Shown: positions 44,784 through 54,022 of the stretch, piece after piece
Layout of the letters: each line of letters begins with the position of its first letter
Position numbering within the stretch: the stretch's first letter is position 1
Source: Hortaea werneckii
Lineage: Eukaryota > Ascomycota > Dothideomycetes > Mycosphaerellales > Teratosphaeriaceae
Reading direction: 5' to 3'
Length of the DNA stretch: 64,000 bases
NCBI GenBank assembly: GCA_037044905.1
Contig: JBAOKB010000077.1
Location: forward strand, 744,001-808,000
Notes under the pieces: model-generated
Told to the model about the DNA's origin: nothing
The model's database searches: none
Seen by the model: the letters and a program-made list of their open reading frames with translations, nothing else
Translations under genes and position numbers: made by a program

Positions 44784-47009
44784 AAGCTCCTAACAACGTC
44801 CTATCTCGGACGTTTCACAGCTCCCCTTGTCTGGTTGTCAATCTGAGAAGGAACATGAATGCAGGCAGTAATCTGACGTGAACGTGCAGTTGTTGCATTG
44901 AGATGAACCCTCCCCCGCGGGCATGGCTCCAAACGAGACGAAAGCGCCCGACCCCCACCCCCACGTATCCCGTGAGGTACATCGACTCTGCAGGTCGTAT
45001 GTGCGCGCGCGCGCGCATTATTTTAGCGCGGCTGTACTGTACTGAAAGTGACACCAAGACGCAATCCGGTGGCGTCTGGGGCTGGGGGCTTGGTTGGGAG
45101 GGGAGCAACGCAACCAGTCTGACAAGTCTGGGCACTGCAGCATCTACTACAGTATCTACTCGCATGCGCAAGCCTTTCCAACCATTCCCCACACGGAGGC
45201 TATCGGCGTCGCGCAGGTTGTGGTTGATCATGACGATCGCGTACAGGTAGGTCCTCGGACCGACGAGATATCCGTCCACTCGACTCGCCTTGAAGTCTTC
45301 CTCACCACGACCTTAGCGCTAGGGAACCACTGTCTTCGTGGTCGATGGCTGGAGTGAAGTCCTATCAACTTCCTCGACTTTCATTAGACGGGCAGACTTG
45401 GTAGGAAGTTGTGTGCGATAAGAGTCCCGACCATGACGAGGTTGGTAGTTAGGGTACAGCGTAGCATCGACATCCTCTAGTGCGGCAAACGCACAGACCG
45501 GCTCAAAGCAAAGTGGTAATACCTGATAAGGAAACTTGCGTCCAGTGGTCAATCGTCTGTCCAATAGGTACTACCTTATCTAGACATTCCCCACAGATTC
45601 ATCACTCGAGTACGATGCACAGGTGTGCTTCGACAGTACCCAGTGTTACAGCACGATATAGACAGCCCCAGCAGCGAGCGGAGAACGTCTCAGAGGCTAG
45701 GAATTCGGCTGGACTGATTGGCGTGGAGTCGCTGATAAGTAAGTGGACACTTCACGCTCTTCTTAGTTATGTACTAGCAGTACATAGGAAGGAAGCTGCA
45801 TCGAGTATAAGTCGCTAGCATAAATTGACCCGATAACGATGTCGCAATGTGCAATGCACAATCCTCATCGATGTAGAAGCCAGTAGGTGGGCAGTAGAAG
45901 TCGAATGCGAACGAACGAGGACAGCGCCCACGTCACCTCGCAGTGCGCGAGTCTGACAGCAAAACGTATCCTCCGAAACTGCGATGATTGGCGCCCGCAA
46001 TTCTCAGAAACAATGAGAAGATGTCTCAACTGCTATGTCTGTTTCTGGATGCATTGCATTGCATAGCATACCAATTGAAACCCCCCTCCCTTTCTGTGCA
46101 GCTTGGCCCTCAAGCGCAGACATTGAACTAACAGATCCGTAAGAGAATAATGCGCTTTGCCATTCGAGACCGGCTTGCTGCAGGTTTCGGAACTCCGCTG
46201 TCTGGAATGCACATTGCAAGTCCTAACTTTCAAGGCAAGTGTCCCTCGTCTTACACTGCAACCGTAGCGAACTTTGCGTTGTAGACACCGGAGGAGAGAC
46301 TATACCGATACTTACTATGTAAGCACTTGGATAAGAGTCGGCCGAAGCTTCCTAGATTTCCCGTCGAGTTTTCGGGTCAGTTTCAATGTAGATCTCCCTT
46401 CCCTACACCATATCGAACGCTGGATTTTGGTGGTGTTCTAGAGAATCTAAGTCCAACATCGTTCGTTCGACCCTGAACCTCTTGCGAACATGGTAAATTA
46501 GCAAGCGGGATTGTAATCATCGGTAGCCCCAATATAGCCCGGGAAGCGGCGAGGGTAATTCTGTTGGATGTTTTATGTTTGTAGTAAAAGAAAATGGTAA
46601 AATGAAGGGAAGAGAGGTAAAGAAGAAGTAGAGAAGTATAAAAAGCAAGTGTGATGCTTGCTGCCTCTTCCCTAAACGTCGCTTGCGATAGTGTTAGCCT
46701 CGAAGCTAGGTCTATAGGACAACGCTACCTAGCTTACTAGGAATAGGGTAGAGAAAGGAATAAGGAAAGAGAAGAGAAGCCCTACTCCTCTTTATCTTCT
46801 CTTTCGCCTAGAGTAAGTGTCTAGGTGCTTATAGTCGGAAGGAGGATTATTGGAATGCTACTAGAGAAAAGGACGAAGGAAAACCCCCCCAAAAACCCCC
46901 CTACTTCTTTACATTCCTTAAAACAAAACATTCCCGTTCTTTAACCCCTACGACCGGCACGGATGGAAGGGCTCCCTATATATGTATATGTATACATCTA
47001 CATCTCCTC

Positions 47010-47034
47010 TTTTTTTTTTTTTTTTTTTTTTTTT
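47010..47034. repeat. Poly(T) run, 25 nt
   Basis: An uninterrupted T run lies inside the compositionally odd stretch at 46.5-47.6 kb. Confidence 0.9.
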
Positions 47035-47923
47035 GACACCTCCCTTCTTCCCTTTTGTCTTCTCCCTCTATCTCTCTCTCTTACTAACCTAACGCTCTTC
47101 TCTCCCCCCCTCGCTAACTACCCTTCTTCTTCTGTCCTCCCTTCCTTAAGAACCTAGAACGAAGAGCTGTCTTTTTTTATCTCCGAAAGAAGAAGAGGAG
47201 GAGGAGGAGAGAAGAAGAGAACGCAAGGGAGAAGAAAGAGCCGTTAGAAAAACAAGTAGAATCCATCTAACAAGCTAGAAATGTAGATACCTACCGTAGG
47301 ATAGGAAGTGGTCGAAAAGGGAAAGAGGTATGTCCAAACATGAAGGAAACTTATTAGTTGATTATCTACAGACATAAAACGGCTGTACTTGATAGTTAAG
47401 GTAGGTATATCCGTCCCTCCGTCCGTCCGTCCCTCCCTCTCCGTCCCTTCCTCGTGCACCCTTCCTCCTCTCCCCTCCACTTCTCTTCTCCGCTCTTCTC
47501 CGCTCTTCTCCGCTCTTGTTTTTTCTTATTCTTCTTCTCCCTTTTCTATCCCTTGCCCTCTTCCCTTATCCATCTTCCGCAGCAAAAAAAAAAAAAAAAG
47601 GAAAATCCTACATACATAAAAGAGACGGTAAGAAAATGGTTGATCGTTGCGGTTCGTAACAGGATTTTTGTGTTTTTCCCTTTCCTTTCCCTTTCCCTCC
47701 TTTCCCTTGCCTTGTCCCCTGTACCATCACGCCCCCCCCAATGCATTGAAACAGAAAGGAGAGGGAAAAAAAAAAAAAAAATGCCGGCCCTTTTGTTTTA
47801 GTAAAAGACACAGGCACATCCCCCCAATTCGACGCCAGCTCTCATATACTTTCTTTTCCCTCCCCAATGCCCACGCTGAGAAATGCAGCAGCAAAATCAG
47901 AAACAGAAAAGATGAGGGAGAGA

Positions 47924-47926
<3 letters not shown>

Positions 47927-47954
<28 letters not shown>
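47927..47954. repeat. Poly(G) run, 28 nt
   Basis: An uninterrupted G run starts about 110 nt beyond the stop of the minus-strand membrane protein gene. On that gene's sense strand it reads as poly(C), as do the runs behind the bZIP gene. Confidence 0.9.
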
Positions 47955-48066
47955 AGAAGAGGTGGAAAACCCCGGACTTTTGCAGACACACGTGTCCCCC
48001 CTTCCCTCTCCCCCTCCCCCTCCCCCATCCTTTCTTTATTTTTTCCTTTTTTTTTTTTCCCCCCTT

Positions 48067-49431
48067 CTAGAAATTCGAAGCAGCATTCACCCTGCCATTC
48101 GGATTCCTGTACCCTTCCTCCTCCATCGGATCCCCCTCACTCCCCACCCCGTCAAGCGGCATCCCATTACTCCCCCGCCTCATCTTCTCGCGACTAATAC
48201 TATCGTCGCGGGAATCCAACATCTCGTCCTCCTGGGGCAGGAGGTCGGGTTTATGTTTCTTGCCCCAGAGCCGCCAACACACGAAGGCGATGCCGCCGAT
48301 GAGGATGGCGCCGCCGACGCCGCCCAGTACGCCGCCGAGGATCTTCTTCGACGACGTCGACAGGTTCGTCCCGTCGCCGCCGCCGTTGCGGAGCGAGGGT
48401 TCTACCGTCGCGGTCGCGTAGCCTGTGGTGGAAGTTACCACGCCGCCGGTGGTTATTACCGAGCTGTAGGCCGTGCCGTCCGAGGTCCAGTACGAGGTGT
48501 AGGTTTGCGGGAGGGTTTGCTCGGCGACAAGGGCGGAGGTGATGGTGGTGGCGTGTTTGAGGGTGGAGCGGTTGAGGGTCGAGGTGCCGATTACCACGAT
48601 GTTGGAGGATTTGCCGGTTCCCGTGCTGACGGGCGCGGAGGTCGTGCGGGATGAGCGCTCGTTGGCGGCTGCGGCGGCTACGAGGGTCGAGGTCGTCAGG
48701 CGTGAGGTGTAGGTTGAGCCGTCGGAGTTGGTGGTTGTGACGTCGACGGTTGTGGGCATCATGGTCGAGCTTTGCTGGGAGCTGCCTTTGGAGGAGGCGG
48801 CGGATGTTTGGGATGAGGCATCTGAGGTTTGGGTCGAGTCCGCTGATGCGGTGGGGCTTGATTGAGCGCTCGAAGGGTTGTCGGTGGAGGATGGGTTGTC
48901 TGTGGATGATGGGGTGGTGGATGCGTCGGAGGAGTTGTCAGTTGAGGATGGTTCGGAAGTGTTGTCGGTGGAGGATGGGTCGGAGGTCGACTGGGGTGTG
49001 GATGTTGGAGTAGTGGTGGCATCCGTGGACGAATCCTCCGATGTCGTGGGCGGCGCAGTTGTCGAGCTGTCTTGAGTACTTGACGGAGCTGCAGTGGTCG
49101 TACTCGGCGAAGGCTGAGTGGTGGTGGGTGAGGTCTGCTCACTCGTCGGCGTGGCTGTCGTGCTCGCGGGAGTGTCGCTGGAGGCTTCGGTGGGTGTGGT
49201 GGTGGTGGGCGTATCGCTAGTGGCGGTGGTTTCGCTCGTTGAAGGATCGTCGGTGGTTTGGGATGTGGGCGAGGTCGTCTCTGGGGTGGTGGAAGTGGAC
49301 ACGCCGGTGCCGGCTACCTGTCTCTTCTGCGGCATGATGCCGTCGGGGAGCTTCTCGGCCTTGATGGTTGCGAAGCCGAAGGAGAAGAGGGCGAGCATGG
49401 TAACGGCCAGGCAGAAGTGGGCGAGGACCAT
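48067..49431 (-). CDS. Ser/Thr-rich single-pass membrane protein, Mid2/Wsc-like architecture
   Basis: From the ATG at 49431 the protein has 454 residues. A signal peptide (MVLAHFCLAVTMLALF) is followed by a Ser/Thr/Pro-rich ectodomain of about 200 residues with repeated SSTDN-type units, likely heavily O-mannosylated. A second extracellular stretch (about 215-350) is less repetitive. One membrane helix lies at about 364-386 (GGVLGGVGGAILIGGIAF), preceded by KK and followed by a basic WGKKHK stop-transfer and a 65-residue acidic/Ser cytosolic tail. This layout is that of fungal cell-wall stress sensors such as Mid2 and of many unnamed membrane proteins; no WSC cysteine domain is present. A longer frame upstream (to 49644) has no signal peptide and is not preferred. 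The sensor role is inference. Confidence 0.8.
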   Translation of the reverse strand: MVLAHFCLAVTMLALFSFGFATIKAEKLPDGIMPQKRQVAGTGVSTSTTPETTSPTSQTTDDPSTSETTATSDTPTTTTPTEASSDTPASTTATPTSEQTSPTTTQPSPSTTTAAPSSTQDSSTTAPPTTSEDSSTDATTTPTSTPQSTSDPSSTDNTSEPSSTDNSSDASTTPSSTDNPSSTDNPSSAQSSPTASADSTQTSDASSQTSAASSKGSSQQSSTMMPTTVDVTTTNSDGSTYTSRLTTSTLVAAAAANERSSRTTSAPVSTGTGKSSNIVVIGTSTLNRSTLKHATTITSALVAEQTLPQTYTSYWTSDGTAYSSVITTGGVVTSTTGYATATVEPSLRNGGGDGTNLSTSSKKILGGVLGGVGGAILIGGIAFVCWRLWGKKHKPDLLPQEDEMLDSRDDSISREKMRRGSNGMPLDGVGSEGDPMEEEGYRNPNGRVNAASNF

Positions 49432-50879
49432 TTGCGGTGGGCGAATGAAGATTGATTGGGATGAGGATCGACACCCAGCGAGTTGGGCTGTACGACAACG
49501 GGAGGCGTGGAAGGCGTGTGATGGGCGGGATTGATTGGTCACGCCCAAGTCTCTAGTCTCTTTGGTTCGGTGGCGGCGATCAACGGAACCATGCAATGCT
49601 CGAGTCGATTCGGCGAGGACGTCTATATCTACAGCCGATAGCAATGAAAGTACAGTGAATTGATGGAGGAGATACTAGAGCAACGAATGTGATCAACGAA
49701 AGTCGAGTCGCAAGTGAGTGAGAGAGAGAGGATGGATGCCGTTTGCGCGTTCCTGTTCGCTGGTCGAAGTCTATACGAGGAAGCTCGGGCGGATGTCGAC
49801 TGGCCTGACGCTATTTTAGAAACGCTCCCGTTTCGGGCAGCCGCTACTACTATAATCGCAAAGCTACGCACCAATCGAGCGGTCTTGGCCGTGAAACAGT
49901 GACATCTCTTATATTCGACGTATCAAGCAGTATTGTAGTATACGGATTGAGTATATGAGGCTGCTAGTCCGAGTGAATAGCGTTCCATACATTGGAGGGA
50001 TGGAAAAATGCAGCCAAATCCCATCGCTTTCCCCCCGATCTCCAGACCTGGCTCCCTGTCGCCCTGCACCCTGTCGCCCTGCTGTACCCAACGACCACGC
50101 TAGCGGTTCTGGACTGCGCCGACCACGCGCGGGATGCGCCTTCCGAGCTAAACTTTCCTACTGAGCCACCCGTGTCAGCCTAGACGTCAGCGGGCCTCGC
50201 CTTCGTCATTCGTCTTCCGTTACCTAGCTGGAGGTATTCACCTTGGCAATGGTCCTGTACAGCTTCAAGCATACTACTGATACGATGATGGCCACCATGA
50301 AGCCGATTATCCCCGAGCCACCACTATGAGGTTGATGCTGCAGATTGATGCAGTACCCAGCCGTTACGGAGGGCAACTGTACCTCCTAATTCCACCCAGT
50401 ATTATTTCAACCGTCACTATTAATTATCAAATATCATGTGCTGCCATGTGCGCTCATTTCTATCGCTGGCGTCCTGGGATTGGATATTCGCAACTAATGA
50501 ACCGTTTTGAGCACATCGACGCTGCTGAACATCGGACTCCCTCATAGAACCTTGACACAACGTCCTCTGGCGAGAACAGCCGCTCAAGGCAGCTTACCTC
50601 CCACCGCGATCAGTGAAATAAACACGTGGCTCTCCAGACAAGTTGCTATCCCTTGCCGGAGAACAGCGGCTAGAAATGCCAAGTACATCATGCCCACTAC
50701 AGACGCCAGTCAAAGAAGCTCACTACGTTGTCCACTAAAAAAGAAAAAGAAAAAAAAAAAAAAAAAGGAAGATCCAAAATCAAAAGAACTAAATCTCTCC
50801 TATCCCCAACCCCATCCAATCCCACTCCAAGACCCACTACCACCACCACCAACACCACCACCTCCTCCTCCTCTCCTCC
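49432..50879. other. Intergenic region
   Basis: This 1.45-kb gap includes the promoter of the membrane protein gene and the 3' side of the GH76 gene. An A-rich run lies at about 50738-50766. A 203-codon plus-strand frame (50507-51118) is proline-rich and antisense to the GH76 exon; I reject it as a gene. Confidence 0.5.
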
Positions 50880-52900
50880 TTAACCCCCAACCCCCGCCGC
50901 CGCAACCAAACAATCCAATCCCGACCCCTGCGCCGCACTACTCACCGACCCCACAGGACCCTGCCACGCAGCCCCCAAAAGTCCCTCATCCTCACCCCCG
51001 GAAACCCTATCCTTCTCCCACACACTCTGCGCATTCCTGGCTAAAAACTCTCGATACTCCACCCGCTGTGGTCGGACGGCGGATAACCCCGCGAGATTCC
51101 GGACGAAGATGCCCTTGAACTGCGCGGCGACGAGGTCGAGATTGGGGAATGAGGGGGCGAAGGCGGTCTCGGTTAGGATCCCGGCTGAGTCGACTAGTGA
51201 TCGGATTGTCCCGTTCGCGAGGGTTTCGGCTTGGGAGAGCAGTGAGGTTGCCTCGTCGGTGTCGCTTTCGCTGTCGGCGACTGAGGAGGTCGAGGGGAGA
51301 GTGGTGGTAGGAGGAGGGAACCGACTCATCTCCACCAACGCCCCGATCATCACGCCCTGATTGTACGTGAATACGGGACCGGTGGGTTGGCATGTTGATA
51401 GGTCCAGGCCGTCGACGTAGGTCCCGTTCCGGGTGAGGAGGTTTTGGGCGCGGAGCCAGTGCAGGTGGGTGCGGGCGGCGGAGCGGTAGGTCTCGGCTGC
51501 TTTTGAGGAGGAGGAGGAGGAGGAGGAGGAGGATGACGAGGTGGTGGTGGTGGTGGTCGGGACGCGGTTCGCCAGGTGCGCTGCTACCGAGATGTAGAGG
51601 GCGTTGTTGATCGCTTGAGAAGAAGGGGGGAAGGGTCAGTCTGAAGGATTCTCGGCGTTTTCCTTTTTTCTCTTTGGGGGGGGGGTTTTTTTTTTTAAAA
51701 AAAAATTTCCTTCTCTTTCCTTCTTCTCATCTTTATATCGCACCTCCTCCGTTTCCCATCCCCGCTCTCCCACCGCTTTCACAGCAGGTGATAAGAGGAA
51801 CCCAAAGGAAAAGGCGGGGAGAGAAAAAGGGAAAAAAAAAAAAAGAGGGAAAAAAAAAAAACGTGATGCAAGACAGAACGAAAAAGTTGCGAGGGATGAT
51901 ATACTCACTATTCGACGCAGTATGCGCCTTATCCCACCACTGACCCCCACACGTCGCATTCAACCCCGTCGTCAGGTCCTCGAAAATCTCCTCCGCTGTG
52001 CTCAGATAGCGGGCGTCGTTCGTGAGATCGTAGACTTGGATCCAGGCTAGGGCCCACTAGACACGTCAGTTTCTTGCACGATTTTTTTTTTTTTTTTTTT
52101 TTTTTGGTTGGGTGTTGACAAAGGATTGAGGGAAAGTGGCGGCGGTAGGGTCATGATCGAAAGAATGGGCATGCAAGAATCTTGTTGTTTCCTCCTCCTC
52201 TTCCTCCTCCTTCTTTCCTCGACCGCGCGATATGGGAACTGGAACACTCGAATGTCCTTATCCTGGAGCAGAGGATAGAAAACAGGGGGCAAGAAAAAAA
52301 TACGGGGGAAAAAAAAAGAAAAAAAAAAGAAAGAAAGAAAGCCGCCAAAGAAAAGCAAGAAGAGAAAAAGGAAAGAAAAGGAAAGAAAAACCAAAAGAAA
52401 ATACTTACCCACCCCCCATCATCATAAAACCCCCTCGTCCACCCCTCCTGCCCTTCCCCCGTCTCCCTCCCCGTCGCCTCCAACTCCCGCCCGAGAAACT
52501 CCATCACCGCGTCCCTCCACCCCTTAGCCTCCTCCCCTCCACTCTCTGGATTATTCCCGATAACCTGCCCTAGCCACGCCAGCGTGGTAACGAGGTTCGC
52601 CGAGTTCCACCACAGATCCTGCCAGAGGCCTGTTGTCGCGTTGTACCAGTGTGCCGTAGGCGGGAGGAGGCGGTTGGCGGCTGTGAGGGCGCGGGAGAGG
52701 GTTTCCGAAGGGTTTTGGTCGTCGGTCTCGGTGGTGAGGGAGGGCGACGGGGATGGTGTCGCCGGACGATAGAGGGTTGTGAAGGTTGTGGCGACGGTGG
52801 TGAGGGTGATAGTGTCGGGGAGGCCTTGGACGAGGTGGGGGCAGAGGAGGATGCAGGGGATTAGGAAGAGGAGGGGCAGGGTGGGGAAGAAGGGGGGCAT
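50880..52900 (-). CDS. Secreted GH76-family alpha-1,6-mannanase-like enzyme
   Basis: Three exons on the minus strand, 52900-52409, 52056-51909 and 51613-50880, give 457 residues. A signal peptide occupies about residues 1-26 (LLFLIPCILLCP core). GH76 landmarks follow: LWWNSANLVTTLAWLGQ, FYDDGGWWALAWIQVYDLTNDARYL (the tandem acidic pair in YDD, at about 160-161, is the expected catalytic site), GGQWWDKAHTASNTINNALYI, and a closing GPVFTYNQGVMIGALVEM. A poly-Ser insert of about 11 residues (from 51506) sits in the middle. Introns are long for this window (295 and 352 nt) and packed with homopolymer sequence. Such enzymes act on cell-wall or substrate alpha-1,6-mannan; yeast Dfg5/Dcw1 help anchor GPI proteins. 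I see no clear GPI signal, so a secreted soluble enzyme is likely. Confidence 0.9.
51614..52408. repeat. Homopolymer-rich introns of the GH76 gene
   Basis: The two introns at 51614-51908 and 52057-52408 contain T and A runs of 10 nt or more (for example near 51687-51709, 51831-51862 and 52082-52105) and GGAA/GAAA-rich blocks (near 52311-52405). They are much less like coding DNA than the exons around them. Confidence 0.7.
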
Positions 52901-54022
52901 TGGGGGCTTATGCTTGGAACCTAAGGGATGGGAGGCGGGTGGGCGGGTGGGTAGGAGGAGGTGGTTGGGGAAAAGGGGCAGGATACTGTGTCGTTTTCCG
53001 CTCGAATGTGCTCTTTGAAACTATTGGCGAGCTTGATATATGTCAATAATGTGGCCCCTATTTCTCGCCTCCGAAGATGTGAGTTTTTCTTATCATCAGG
53101 AGTAAAAAGATCACGCTATGGCCCCTAAAACTTTATACTGGATGGACGAGGTGAAGAAAAACCAACGCGTTGCCGGTGAATAGAGCTCAATGGTCACCAG
53201 ATACGTCGTGTGCGTAGTAACTATGACCATGATGTAGTGTCTGTTTTCCACTGTGAACAAGAGCCTCGTGATGTTTGCCCTCACCGTGTCGATGGAAGCA
53301 GTGCATAACGAATAGAACATGTCACCTTTCTGCATCTTCTTCTTCCTCCTCGTCGGCCCACTCCATCTCGTTGAGCAGTGAGGACAAATGAAGAAGAAGA
53401 AGAAGAAGAAGAAGAAGAAGAAGAAGAAGAAGAAGAAGAAGAAGAAGAAGAAGAAGAAGAAGAAGAAGAAGAAGAAGAAGAAGAAGAAGAAGAAGAAGAA
53501 GAAGAAGAAGAAGAAGAAGAAGAAGAAGAAGAAGAAGAAGAAGAAGAAGAAGAAGAAGAAGAAGAAGAAGAAGAAGAAGAAGAAGAAGAAGAAGAAGAAG
53601 AAGAAGAAGAAGAAGAAGAAGAAGAAGAAGAAGAAGAAGAAGAAGAAGAAGAAGAAGAAGAAGAAGAAGAAGAAGAAGAAGAAGAAGAAGAAGAAGAAGA
53701 AGAAGAAGAAGAAGAAGGTAAGGCAAGAGAAAACTGAAGATCAGAGAGATAGATGATAGGCGTAATCGAGTCAATCCACCGCAACTTCGCTAAGAGACAA
53801 AAGACATACCCCGAGAAGACAAGGGCATCTGAAAAAAAAAAAAAAAAGGGGGGGAGGGGGAAGGGGGGGAAACGAGAAATCACTTCTTCCCGCCTATCCT
53901 ATTCCCGATCCCAAGACCCCCTCGCCCCTGCCTTTCTCCAATTCATCTCCCAGTCTTCTCCCGTCTGCCCGTCCGTCCACACACTGCCAAGTCCAAGCAA
54001 GCCCTTTACTAGTAAGAAGAAT
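52901..54022. other. Intergenic region containing the GAA tract
   Basis: The 1.1-kb gap between the GH76 and shugoshin genes contains the GAA repeat listed separately and an A15 plus G-rich block at about 53832-53869. Its reading frames are products of the repeat and are not genes. Confidence 0.7.
53390..53717. repeat. Perfect (GAA)n tract, about 109 units
   Basis: A perfect GAA/TTC repeat of about 328 nt is by far the longest simple repeat in the window. It is a homopurine-homopyrimidine mirror repeat able in principle to form triplex DNA. It is not in a coding frame; it lies between two genes' regulatory regions. The true length could differ because such tracts are hard to assemble. Confidence 0.95.

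Larger units (their letters stand above)
43054..48066. other. Gene-poor 5-kb region rich in simple sequence
   Basis: No complete gene is supported between the Ecl1-type gene and the membrane protein gene. The region holds a CGC repeat (about 44243-44264), a CAG repeat of 13 units (44742-44780), an alternating CG run (45002-45017), a T25 run (47010-47034), CCGCTCTTCT-type repeats near 47485-47515 and a G28 run (47927-47954). From about 46540 to 47640 composition shifts: TA steps and purine/pyrimidine blocks rise and coding-like frames vanish, suggesting decayed repeat DNA. Confidence 0.55.

Noticed and set aside
44541..44846. 101-codon frame with a poly-Gln run
   Set aside because: The Gln run is a CAG microsatellite, and the rest shows no family or intron structure. 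I kept the repeat only.
50507..51118. 203-codon proline-rich plus-strand frame
   Set aside because: It overlaps the antisense of the GH76 exon and its Pro-rich part mirrors low-complexity sequence.
53281..53883. Long frames read as poly-Ser, poly-Leu, poly-Glu or poly-Lys across the GAA tract
   Set aside because: They exist in several frames only because a trinucleotide repeat has no stops. None has a domain, intron signals or a sensible start.
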